From positions 310,001-374,000 of the forward strand of contig QRDG01001880.1 of assembly GCA_012064385.1 (NCBI GenBank): a DNA stretch of 64,000 nt. Direction: 5' to 3'. A program made the translations under genes and the position numbers. This DNA comes from Puccinellia tenuiflora. Lineage: Eukaryota > Streptophyta > Magnoliopsida > Poales > Poaceae. Positions 31,608 to 42,030 of the stretch are shown piece by piece (the first letter of the stretch is position 1; each line of letters begins with the position of its first letter). Under the pieces are notes generated by a model. That model did not search any database and was not told the origin of the DNA. It saw only the letters and a program-made list of their open reading frames with translations.

Positions 31608-31811
31608 GCGGTGGAAGTGGGAGAAGGTGAGGTATATCCGGTGCGGTGGACGTGGGCGTCGCAGAAGTAGATCTGGTGCGGGGGACGCGTGCGTCGCGGA
31701 AGTAGATCCAGTGCGGTTGACGCGGGCGCCGGTGAAGTAGATCCGGTACGGTGGACGCGGGCGTCGGTGAAGAAAATCCGACGCGGTGGATGCGGGCGTC
31801 GCCGAAGTAGA
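31608..31811 (+). repeat. 35-bp tandem repeat array, 6 copies, cut by C1 insertion
   Basis: GCGGTGGA (or close variants) recurs at 31608, 31643, 31678, 31713, 31748 and 31783, an exact 35-bp period. Units contain CGGGCGTCG and GAAGTAGATCCG. The array ends exactly where the C1 LTR begins. Confidence 0.92.
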
Positions 31812-34154
31812 TGAAAGGACAAGGATGTCGCCTAGAGAGGGGTGAATAGGCGATTTAAAAACTTTTAAGATTAGGCTTGACAAATGCGGAATAAAACTAG
31901 CACTTAATTTATCAAGCACATAAAACCTAAAATACTAGGTTCAGCTATGTGCACCAACAACTTATGCTAAGCAAGATAACAACAAGGTGATAGCAAGATA
32001 TAATACTTCAACCACGAGGGCTATCACAATGTAAAGTGCATAAGTAAAGAGCTCCGGTATAGAAATACCCGAGGTACGCGGAGACGAGGATGTATTCCCG
32101 AGTTCCTCCTTGTTAAGGGAGTGCGTCTCGTTGGAGGGGTGTGAGCTCACCACAAAGGCCTACTCAAGATGCCACAAAAGGCCTCGTCCTATTCTTCGAT
32201 GAACCTCACCCCAAGGGTTAGGTTCACCTTCCACTATCGGAATCCTTCAAGGCGGAATCCGGAGCCTTTACAACAATCTTGGGGCACACACCCACAACTC
32301 AATCAGGGGCTCCCAAACCTTGCCCGAAGATTCACGACTCAAAGTCTTCGCGACACTACCAACCTTCTAGGGTACACAATGCACCCAAGAGGCCCAAGCT
32401 CTTGGGAACACAATGCACCCAAGAGTAACAAGCTTATCGAACTTCAACTTCCACGAATCTCGTGGAGAGCACAAACCGATGCACCAAATGCAATGGCAAG
32501 AGCACACTAAGTGGTCAAGTTCTTCTCTCCGAAATCCAACCAAACCAACTAATGCTAGGGAGGGATTTGAGAGGAAGAACAAATGAGAAACACAAAGAAA
32601 CTCCAAGATCAAAATCTACTAGGTTCCCCTCACTTAGAGGAGGAATGGATTGGTGGAAATGTGGATCTAGATCTCCTCTCACTTTTCCCTCAAAAATATG
32701 CAAGATTAATTGGAGGGATTGAGAGGGGGCCAAGCTTTCCAATGTCAACAATGGTGGGAGAGAGAGAAAAACATGCTTGGCAAAGCTAGTGACCTATTGG
32801 GGAAGAAGGCCCCTTAAATAGGCCACTAAGAAATCTGACCGTTATGTGTAGAAAACGCACACAGTGGTACTACCGTTGACGTAGCGGTACTGCCGTTGGC
32901 TGGCATCCGGGCGGTACCCAGGGTAACACTGCACCCAGCAGCTGCGGTACCTCTGAGAGGTACCGCTGCACTTCAGGTGAGCGGTAATACCGGTGGACGG
33001 CCGGTACTACCGTTGGTGCCATTCAAATAAATTCGACGGGCTCCAGCGGTAGAACGTGGCTGCTACCGCCAGGGTACCGGAGGGATACCCGAAGCAAAAA
33101 GACGTCCAGCGGTACCTCCGACGGTACCACCAGCGGTAGTATCGCTGCCTGGAAGCAGCGGTACCTCCGTGGTACTACCGCCAGAGGTGATACACGCGGT
33201 GCAGAAGCAATGCCACTCCAGGAAGGAATGGTACTACCGCCGCACCAGCGGTACTACCGCCGGACCAGAGGAAACAACTGACACGAGAACTGAATAACTT
33301 TTGCCAGGAAAGTTCGATCGAGGTGAATCCAATTTTGTTGGAAAGAGGACGACAAGGGCTACCTTAAAAAAAGTGAAAATATTGCAAACAAGCAAGGGAG
33401 ATTTTGCGAATAAATGGAAGAGTGAAACCTTCCATAAGGATGAACCAGCAAAATCTCCAGCACCGAAAACGTAATAGAAGACGCATATGAAAACCTTTTT
33501 TGGTGAACTTGGCCTTGCCATGACAAGCACGACAAGCACCAAGACCACACCACAATAAGAGCCAAATAAGAACCAATAAAGATGATGTCAATGATGCAAG
33601 GTTTGAGCTCTCTACAACGATATGATCAAGATACTCGCTCGAGAGCCCCTCTTTTGATAGTACGGTTATCTATCCTATAACCTGGTCTCTCAACTAACAT
33701 CATGAGACCGGTAAAATAGAAAACCTATCAAGATCATACCTTTGCCTTGCGCATAAACTACTTGAGCTAGATGATGGCGATCTTGACTCCCTCAAGTTGG
33801 ACCTTCTTTCTTGATTGCGCTCCGCTCGGTGAAGACTCACATATTGCTCCCCCATATACCAATATGGGAGAACCACTTCGTCGACATGTCTTCACTTGGC
33901 CATTATCTTGTGATGGCGATCACCATGACGCCATCCTCCACGAGCTACATAGGATCTTCCTCTTGATTCATGCTCATGGAGAAACAACTTGGCCTTGATC
34001 AACAAAAGATCTTCTTCTTTTAGCCTTGACTCCAACATATGGATATCAAGCAAGCTAATGGACCAAACCTACAAGTATAGCTCAAAGCACATATTAGTCC
34101 ATAGAGATTGTCATTAATTACCAAAACCACGCATGGGGCAACCATGCTCTTTCA
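31812..34154 (-). repeat. C1 3' LTR (2343 bp)
   Basis: On the minus strand it starts TGAAAGAGCATGG after the PPT and ends CATCCTTGTCCTTTCA. The visible part of the 5' LTR (42031-43190) matches 31812-32960. A region of GGTAC-rich short motifs lies at 32860-33260. Confidence 0.92.
32860..33262. repeat. Cluster of GCGGTACTACCGC-type palindromic motifs in the C1 LTR
   Basis: About 15 occurrences of CGGTAC, GTACCG or the full GCGGTACTACCGC in 400 bp, irregularly spaced and in both orientations. The beginning of the same cluster is visible in the truncated 5' LTR at 43090-43190. Confidence 0.85.
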
Positions 34155-34168
34155 ATCTCCCCCATTTT
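34155..34168 (-). promoter_or_regulatory. C1 polypurine tract
   Basis: AAAATGGGGGAGAT on the minus strand, immediately before the 3' LTR. Confidence 0.9.
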
Positions 34169-37100
34169 GGTAATTGATGAGAATCCCTTTTTAAGAGGGT
34201 TTATATAATGAATTAAGAAACCTTGCAAGACAAGCAAGAAAGGATGCAAGAGAGGCAAATGCTGAAGAACCAAACAAAAGCATAAAACCAAATTCCCTTG
34301 AACCCTCTAAACTTCTCCCCCATTAGCATCGATTGCGAAATGGGAAGAAAAATTTAGAAGGCCAATATAATATGAGTTCCTCCATAAAGTATGCATTTCT
34401 CAAGATATGAGTGAAATCAAATGCACATATCCAATGAATATTATTTGGAGGAAATCAAACTATATTGAGGATCAAAGATTGCAAATAAAAGATATATCTC
34501 TAAACATCTCCCCAAAAGGAGGCAAGCAATCGAGAAGATCCAACAAACAAAATAAAACACAATGTTTTATGATTTGAGCAAACGAGTGTTCTAAATAAAA
34601 ATGGAGAAGCTCCCCAATGTTCATGCACCATGTGAAGTAGTGCACGAATATGGAATCCTCACTCCCCCAAAGTCATCTAGAACACACAACAAGTGCAAGA
34701 GCAAAAAACGCTTAAAAACACACCATAGCACTTGTAACAAAGATATGGTTAAGCCATAGAAGATATCAATTTTAAAAATCAACATAAGATAGGCCCAACC
34801 GAGATACAAAGAAGATCTTGAAAAAAAATGTTCCCAAGCTCAAGGATACAAATTGGAAACTAAACCAATTGAAAAAGACAAAAGCTAGTGAGAACATTTA
34901 GCCAATAAATATCAACATACTCACCATGGTAAGCATGAGGTCAAAGATCTTAAAATTAATATGAGTGCGTGAAGATGAAAATAAACAAGACAAGCACTCA
35001 TGAGACAAATTCCTTTTGGAGTCGCTAAAGAAATAAAGATAAAAAATAAAAGTGATTCAAAAGAATTAGGATACCAATTAAAAGGATGACCTCTCTCATA
35101 TGTATAAGTTTCAAAGTAGACAAACCGTTGAAGATATACATCCACAAAGAAACATGTACATATGAAAATGGTTAAATGAAAATGAGATCAAGGTATCCAA
35201 AGGGAAGTCATAAATACACAAAAGATTATTGCTTGAAAGCATAGCACATAGCTCAATTTTATCTTATTTTATATTTATGAACTTCAAACACATCAAAGAC
35301 ATCACACATATCACTAAGGGAACAAGAGCTAGTGAAGATGCTTTGAGATAGGCAACAAGTATCATAGCGAAAGAATACCAATTGAAGGAATAGTTTTTGC
35401 CATTTAGTCACAAATATCAAAAAGATATACCAAGTGAAAGAAATAAGCCAAAACAACAACAATTGCAAATAGGAGCTTTCATGCCAAGAAGCAACCTACA
35501 CAAGGTTGGAAACTAGAAAAGTATGCATGAGGTAGATACTTGTTACCGAGATACATTGACGATGAAGAAGATGAGAGTTTCTTTATCATCAAAGCTTGAC
35601 TCCAATAATCACATGGTGAGAACACCTTCCTTATGAATGAGGCAAGCATCCAATGCATCTCCATTGTACCTAAAACAAAATTCAAGTAGAACATGGTTCC
35701 CAAACTCATTGGGTCCCATAGTAGTTAGATATACTACAATACATAGGACACACTCCACATAAATATGTGCATATAGATATGAAATTGAATTTCATGCACA
35801 TCTTAGCCTAGTTAGGATTCGGTGGAGTATACCCTATATATTGGATCAAGAAAGATAAGCATGCTATGACAATATAAATTAGTAACCGTGCATGCAAAGA
35901 CTTTCTAGAACCAAATGAGATACAATTTGGACAAAAACACCAAGTGAACCAAGAGAGCACACCAAGGTGTGACAAGAAATGGTTGTCCAAATTAAATCAA
36001 AATCCAAATCAACACATGGTCGAGGACAAATCAAATCAACATATGATTGATTCCAAAACACATCAACACATGAAGTGAGATACCAATAGGAATTGAATCA
36101 AAACAACACATGATCGATATGACACCAATTGAAAATAAGATACCAACTAGGAGAAAAGATACCAAGAAGAGGACAATACTTGACCGAAATCAATTAAAGT
36201 AAAATAAAGAAATAAGGTATCAAAACTCCCACAAGAGACATCAATTGAAACAAATATCTATGGATGAGACATCAAGTTCCAATTAATACCAATCGACGGT
36301 ACCTAAGCAAAGCCAAAGAGCATGGAAGATAAAGATAGGACACATGCTCAAAAGGCATTTCTCATTTAAGAAGATAAGACAAAAATAAAGAAATGAGAAA
36401 GCAACTCCCTAGAGAGAGCAAGGTTACAACAAATAAACCAAACACTCTCTACACTTTTCATGATGGCACAAAGCATCAAAAGAAAAAAGGTTTGTCTTTC
36501 ATAAACACATAAGATAGAAATCAAATGCCAATTGAAAGGATCAAATGTCAATTGATAAGATAGTGTCCTAAATAATAAAGAAAATCTTCCCCATGATTCA
36601 TGCACTATCTTTCGGATTTGCATTTGAATACAAAATGCACACACAAGGGATCATTACTCTTCATATGTCATTTAAAAATACTAACAAGATCAATAGGACA
36701 TAAAGGTCCACAAGAGGCAACGAAGACAATGGGAGTAGAAGAACAAAAACTTGACAAGAGATGGGGCAAATAATAGCAAATGCCAATGTAGGGATAATCA
36801 AAAATATTCTACCACAAACATAAATATGGATTGTCCAAGGACAATGACCATTTGGAATTATTTTCCCGGTGATAGAGATAGCCAAGAATATCCACACAAG
36901 ATAAAACATATGGCAAGAGATAAGAAATAAACACCATATTTTGAATAAGGTTTGTTGGTAGTTTCAACTATTCGAACCAACATGCAAAGCCATGGTTAGA
37001 ACAATATGGAGCAAATGGTTTCTCAAATAATATATTGAATACATATTCTAGAAAAACCACACCAAGAAAAATCACACAAACAAGATCCAAAAGATAACCA

Positions 37101-37800
37101 AAAAGAATATTGGAACTTGTTCAGGCTAACATACCACACAGGAATAAGATAATTTACAATATCAAATCTAAGTGGCAAAACCTCAAATGTTCACATTTTA
37201 TGGGATTGTAATATGCACATAGCTTATTACTCTCCCATAATGTGATAATTCATTTCTTCTCATCAAGAGGAAAATAAACACGAACTAGAGAAAATAATGG
37301 ACATTATAGAATTTGATTTTCTCACGAATATGACATACCACATAGTGACTAGATAATATTGAAATATCAATACTAGGCGGTGTGCCTCATGTACACAAAT
37401 TTTTTGGATTCTGAAGTGCACAAAGTATATCACTCCCCCAAAATGGGATAGTCCATTAATCTCTCAAAGGAGCCAATTGAAATCAACACAAGATCCAAAA
37501 AAGACTCAACACATAGTTTGAACATATATGGTGTGCAAATTAACATACACAATCTTGATTGCTCAAGGTAAGTAAGAACCACACATATACAAGCACATGA
37601 TAGGAACAAAACTAACACATGCAAGGGAGCAAGCAACTTTCAATGTATATATAATTTAAATACAAGTTATCGCAAGGAGGAACATAGGATATGAGATATG
37701 ACAATATAATCCAAATGACTTGGCTTGAGAAAATAATAATCATGAAGATCCTTTAATTATTCAACGATAGCCAAGTCTCCAATGTCCTCCAATACAACCT
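34169..37800 (-). other. C1 internal non-coding region (3.6 kb)
   Basis: AT-rich sequence with recurrent phrases such as ATACCAATTGAAA and GACATCAATTGAAA, no ORF above about 90 codons and no pol motif on either strand. It occupies the place of pol, as in other gag-only Copia derivatives. Confidence 0.7.
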
Positions 37801-38662
37801 ATTGATCAAGTTTGAGCTTGTTGGTCCCCAGCCAAGTTGGGTCCGAAGAGTTCAGTCACAGTAGGTTTGCCAACCCAAATGGTTCTTTCCTGACGCCATT
37901 TTGAGTTCCCACATATTTGGCAAACACATTGCCAACTCTATCCTTTCTAAGTGAATAAGCATCATCAATTAAGATGGGGTTGGATGGGTTACCGATAGTG
38001 CATGAAGAAGAAAAGTGACCTTTGCCACGGCAAAGGTAGCAACATTGACTCTTCTCTTTCTTCTTAAAAGTCTCGTCAACTTGAGGAGCATTGGCTTGAG
38101 TCTTCTTAGGAGGTGGCCTTTATTTAACTCGTGGTTGAGCATGAGATTGAACAAGAGGCCGTTTCCCTAGTTGCTTCTCACTAAGAGGCTTCTTCTTCAT
38201 TGGGCAAGATCTAACATGGTGCCCTTCAACTTTGCACTTGAAGCAAACAATCTTGGTCGATTTCTTGATTTGTTCTTGGCCCTTATTATTGTTACTCTTG
38301 GACTTGTTCTTGATATTGGAGTTGAATCCAAGTCCACTCTTGACATTGGGGGATTGTTGCACACTCAACATGTTGTCAAGTGCACTCTTCCCAACATGAC
38401 TCTTTTTCAAGCCTTTCATCAAGGAAGTGGCTTGTCCCTCGAGCTCATTTCTTTCCTCTACATGGTTAGTAACAACACAAGTACTAGAGGAGGTAGATGC
38501 ATCATTGTTATAGCAACAAGGCAAGGAAAGTAATTCATCACAAGATGTACCAACATTATGAGTGGATGAACTACTAGGACTAGCACATGGCAATATACCA
38601 ATTCTACTAGAAATTGTGTCATTGTCCACATGAGGCTCACTAGATGTTACCTTGGTAGTGAT

Positions 38663-38665
38663 AGC
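38663..38665. repeat. Left TSD (AGC) of CACTA element 3
   Basis: AGC also follows the right terminus at 40593-40595. Confidence 0.92.
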
Positions 38666-38698
38666 CACTACCACAGAATGGGTTATAGTGAGGTTGGC

Positions 38699-39069
38699 AC
38701 TCTGTGGCGCACCGTTAATTCGTGCGCCACAGAAATATGTTTCTGTGGCGCACCGTGCTTGGTGCGCCACAGAAAGTCATATTTCTGTGGCGCACCTGGC
38801 CACATGCGCCACAGAAATGTGACTTTCTGTGGCGCACCAGCCACGGTGCGCCACAGAAAGCCAGATTTCTGTGGCGCATGCCCACCCATGCGCCACAGAA
38901 TTTTTGTGGGTCCCACGTACAATCATTGTGCTAGGGTCCATCTGGGGACATTCTGTGGCGCACCGTGGCTGGTGCGCCACAGAAAAGTGACATTCTGTGG
39001 CGCACCGTGGCTGGTGCGCCACAGAAAGCTGACTTTCTGTGGCGCACCAAGTTTGGTGCGCCACAGATT
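38699..39069. repeat. Left subterminal hairpin array of CACTA element 3
   Basis: About eight successive ~36-bp units, each TTCTGTGGCGCA-N(8-12)-TGCGCCACAGAA, separated by 1-8 bp. Loops differ between units (for example GTGCTTGG, GCCCACCC, GTGGCTGG) while the stems are nearly invariant. Confidence 0.92.
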
Positions 39070-39456
39070 TTTTTTTCCAAATCCCACCCCCCCCAGTGGA
39101 TCGCCTTTTTAGTTTTGCAGGAAGTAAAAGAAAATGATAAAAATTTCAATAAATAAAATCCTTTGACATGTAGTTAGGTTTGAGTGTCTAGTAGGTATAG
39201 AAATTTTGAAATATGAATTTTGACCTTTTTTGCAAAAACCCGTTAAAAATGTAAAACGGGCATAACTTTTGCATACGACGTCGAAAAAATGCGTATAATA
39301 CCTTAAAAAAAACTAGAGAAAATTTCGGATTCGATCCCACCGGGGGTTTATCCGGTCAGCAATTCACAGAATCCTCAAATTCCAAACCAAAAAAAAGTTA
39401 TGGCCAACAGAAGAATTTTCCCAGCAAAATAAAAAAAGATCAAAAAAAGGGAAAAC

Positions 39457-39650
39457 AATTCTGTGGCGCACCAATGCCAAGGATGCGCCACAGAATTATT
39501 GGGCGGGATTCAAATTTTGAATCCCGCCCAATAATTCTGTGGCGCATCCTTGGCATTGGTGCGCCATAGAATTATTGGGCGTGATTCGAAATTTGAATCC
39601 CGCCCAATAATTCTGTGGCGCACCAATGCCAAGGATGCGCCACAGAATTT
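39457..39650. repeat. Nested inverted repeats in CACTA element 3
   Basis: Three hairpin units of the subterminal type are joined by mirror-image GGGCGGGATTCAAA / TTTGAATCCCGCCC arms. Adjacent units are themselves inverted copies of each other (arms of roughly 60 bp), so a large cruciform is possible. Confidence 0.88.
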
Positions 39651-39659
39651 CAAACAGAC

Positions 39660-40080
39660 GATTTTTTTCTACAAAATCAAAAAATTCAAAAATTCAAAAA
39701 AAAATAAAAAAGAAAAAAATTCGAAAATTCCCAAAAAATTATAACAAAGAAGATTGTTGAAAATTTTAGATTTTTTAAAGTTTTTTTAAAATAAGTTTTT
39801 TGAAAATTTTGGATTTTTGAATTTTTTAAAGTTTTTTTTTAAAATAAGTTTTTTGAATTTTCTGGATTTTTTAAAGTTCTTTTTTGAATTTTTTGGATTT
39901 TTTTATTTTTTAAAGTTTTTTAAAAAAAATAAGTTTTTTGAAAATTTTGATTTTTTTAAAGTTTTTTTAAAAAAATTTAAGTTTTTTGAATTTTTTTGGA
40001 TCTTTTGAAACTTTTGAATCTCCTTTTGAAAGTTTAGAAGTTTTTGAAAAATCTGAAATTTAAAAACACACATTTATAAC
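39660..40080. repeat. A/T low-complexity tract
   Basis: A-rich then T-rich text with the word GAATTTTTT..AAAGTTTTTT repeated irregularly at 27-70-bp spacing. The open frames in it (Phe/Lys only) are artefacts. Confidence 0.85.
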
Positions 40081-40172
40081 ATATACATAACATATACACA
40101 TACAAGACTTAAGAGGATTCATATGATATATATATCAATAAGAACTTGAGTAGCAGAAGGGTAGGTGAAGTG

Positions 40173-40245
40173 GGTGGAACTTAGAAGTTAAGCGTGCTAG
40201 GGTTGGAGCAATCTGAGGATGGGTGACCTAGCGGGAAGGTATTAG
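40173..40245 (+). ncRNA. 5S-rRNA-like segment with box A and box C of the internal control region
   Basis: AAGTTAAGCGTGC (40185-40197) and GGATGGGTGACC (40217-40228) are identical to box A and box C of plant 5S rRNA genes and are separated by 19 bp, the spacing of the real gene. GGAACTTAGAAG just before and GCGGGAAGG just after also resemble 5S rRNA (AGAACTCCGAAG, CTGGGAAG). The first ~40 bases and the last ~20 of 5S rRNA are not recognisable, so this is not an intact rRNA gene. A TATATATA run lies just upstream and the first T5 downstream is near 40290. It could still bind TFIIIA or TFIIIC and recruit RNA polymerase III. Confidence 0.75.
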
Positions 40246-40371
40246 TTCAAAATGTGCAAAAAATCTGAAAAAATTCAAATAATTAGGATTTTTCATATTA
40301 TTTCATATTTTGATTTTTCTGAATTTTTTTGAAAACTTTTTATATTTTTTTGCATTTTTTGAATTTTTTCA

Positions 40372-40592
40372 GAATTCTGTGGCGCACCAGGCCAGGTGCG
40401 CCACAGAAATATTTTCTGTGGCGCACCTTGCTTGGTGCGCCACAGAATTCTCACATTTCTGTGGCGCACCAAGCAAGGTGCGCCACAGAAAATATTTTTG
40501 TGGCGAGAATTCTGTGGCGCACCCAGCAAACCTGGGGGTGCGCCACAGAATTCCAATTTGGTGCGCCACTGATAGCCATTTCTGTGGTAGTG
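40372..40592. repeat. Right subterminal hairpin array of CACTA element 3
   Basis: Four TTCTGTGGCGCACC hairpin units followed by the terminal inverted repeat. Same stems as the left array. Confidence 0.92.
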
Positions 40593-40595
40593 AGC
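40593..40595. repeat. Right TSD (AGC) of CACTA element 3
   Basis: Matches 38663-38665. Confidence 0.92.
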
Positions 40596-42016
40596 CTCAA
40601 GAGCTAACCTTAGCCTAGCATGGGATGCTAGAAGATCCTCATTAGAGCTAGAGAGCTTTTCATGATTTTCTTCCAATTTCCCATACTTGCTAGTTAGCAA
40701 CTCAAGTTGAGAATTTAGCTCAACATTCTCCCTCAAAATAGATGTTTCACAAGAAATGGAGTTAGTAGCACAAGCATCATTAACATTAGGAATGGAAGAA
40801 GACAACTTGATGAGCTCATCATTCAATCTAGCGTTTTCTGTTTGAAACACTTTATATTTAGCATGAGCATGGTCATGTTCTTTAATGAGTTTAGCAATTA
40901 TTTCATTATGAGACTCCTCAATAGATTGCAGTTTCTCCTCAAGAGAAACCCAAGTCTCATGCTCTTCCTCAAGGGCAACCTCTAAAGATGCTTTTTCTAT
41001 AGCATCCTCTCTTTCAATCCTTCCTTTTTCCTCAAGGCTTGTTTCCAAAGCCTTAATAGTAAGCCCACGCTCAATAAGAGTTTCCATAATTTCAAAGAGG
41101 TTAGCATGAGCATTTTTATTTTTAGGAAGGGCATTAATAACCATTAGACATTTCTCATGAAAGGAAGCATCATCATCTTCATCATTATCATTATTTTCAT
41201 CATCATCACTACTAGAATATTTAGCCATAAGGCAAAAGTTGGTTGATGAAGATGAACAAATAATTTGAGAACTACTCAAGTTCACTTCTTGTTCCATAGA
41301 AAATTGGGTTTCCTCAACATTATTAATAATACTAGAATTAGAGGAAATACAAGCATTTTTATCATGGCAACAAGATAAAGCAAACATATCATCATGAGAT
41401 TTATTTAAGCAAATATTACATGATATGCAAGGACTATCAACACTAGCATGTAAGACATTTGAAGTGCTAGAAGAGTTTAAGTCCAAAGATAGAGTATTGC
41501 AATGAGATAGACATGAAAGATCATCAACATCAAAATTGCAAAGCCTATCACTACTCACCATCACATTAGTTTGTGGCTTACCACACTTTGGTGAAGTAGA
41601 CGAAGTTGAGAACTCATCACGGCCGGAGGTGGAGGGAGAACAATCATCCTCAATAATGTTGGGCACTTCATATTTATCTTGAAGCTTGGTCCAAAGCTCA
41701 TGTGCATTCCAAAATAGCATGATTGATGCAAGAACTACATCGCTAAAAATACAAATAAGACCATTAGATACTAGAGTATCGAGATGAGAGTGTTCCTGAT
41801 CCTCTAAAGATAATTCTTGGGAATCCTTTGGAGGAGAAAAACCAACATCTACAATACTCTTTATATAATTTGGACCCATGTCCCTAAAAAGATTAAGCAT
41901 GCGAATTTTCCAAACATCATAATTTGTGCCATCGAATAAAAGAGTGGAATCGTGCACTAATTCACTAAACGACATCTTTACTCTCTAGGCGGCAAAGCCT
42001 AAAAAAGAGAGAACCT

Positions 42017-42029
42017 AGCTCTGATACCA
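42017..42029 (-). promoter_or_regulatory. C1 primer-binding site (initiator Met tRNA)
   Basis: TGGTATCAGAGCT on the minus strand directly after the 5' LTR, followed by the gag leader and ATG at 41975. Confidence 0.92.
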
Positions 42030-42030
42030 A

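Larger units (their letters stand above)
28887..31811. mobile_element. CACTA element 2, left part, interrupted by C1
   Basis: Begins CACTAGAAGAAAAG, followed by subterminal inverted motifs built on TACCACG / CGTGGTAG (28919-29070). No matching right terminus occurs in the window. The sequence is cut at 31811 by the C1 LTR, so the rest should lie beyond C1, right of the window. It contains three separate tandem-repeat arrays and one credible coding exon on the minus strand. Confidence 0.7.
38666..40592. mobile_element. CACTA element 3 (1927 bp, non-autonomous) in C1 gag
   Basis: Termini CACTACCACAGAA and TTCTGTGGTAGTG with 3-bp TSDs. Both subterminal regions are arrays of hairpin units built from TTCTGTGGCGCACC and its inverse. 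The centre has nested inverted repeats, a long A/T-only stretch and a 5S-rRNA-like segment. There is no transposase gene. Open frames here (such as 160 codons at 38630) come from the repeat arrays. Confidence 0.95.
37803..41975 (-). pseudogene. gag: C1 Copia gag, split by CACTA element 3
   Basis: Read leftward, the first part (41975 to 40596) starts MSFSELVHDSTLLFDGTNYD and has the Copia-type gag fold signature (TNYDVWKIRMLNLFR, HELWTKLQDKY). A Ser/Asn/acidic stretch and a long coiled coil (about residues 300-410) follow. The second part (38665 to 37856) continues in frame once CACTA element 3 and one TSD copy are ignored. It carries a CCHC knuckle (CFKCKVEGHHVRSC) and, after an in-frame TAA at 38120-38122, a second one (CCYLCRGKGHFSSSC). 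A frameshift lies near the C-terminus, where the frame entering TVTELFGPNLAG differs from the preceding one. Gag packages element RNA in virus-like particles; this copy is not functional. Confidence 0.85.

Noticed and set aside
34169..37800. Hidden pol of C1
   Set aside because: No YVDD, D,D-35-E or protease D(T/S)G context was found on either strand, and frames are short throughout.
38630..39112. 160-codon ORF with repeated CGAP motifs
   Set aside because: It is produced by translating the TTCTGTGGCGCACC hairpin array and runs across the CACTA boundary into gag DNA.
40173..40245. A functional 5S rRNA gene
   Set aside because: Only the control-region half is recognisable. The 5' ~40 nt and the 3' end do not match, so no proper 5S rRNA could fold.
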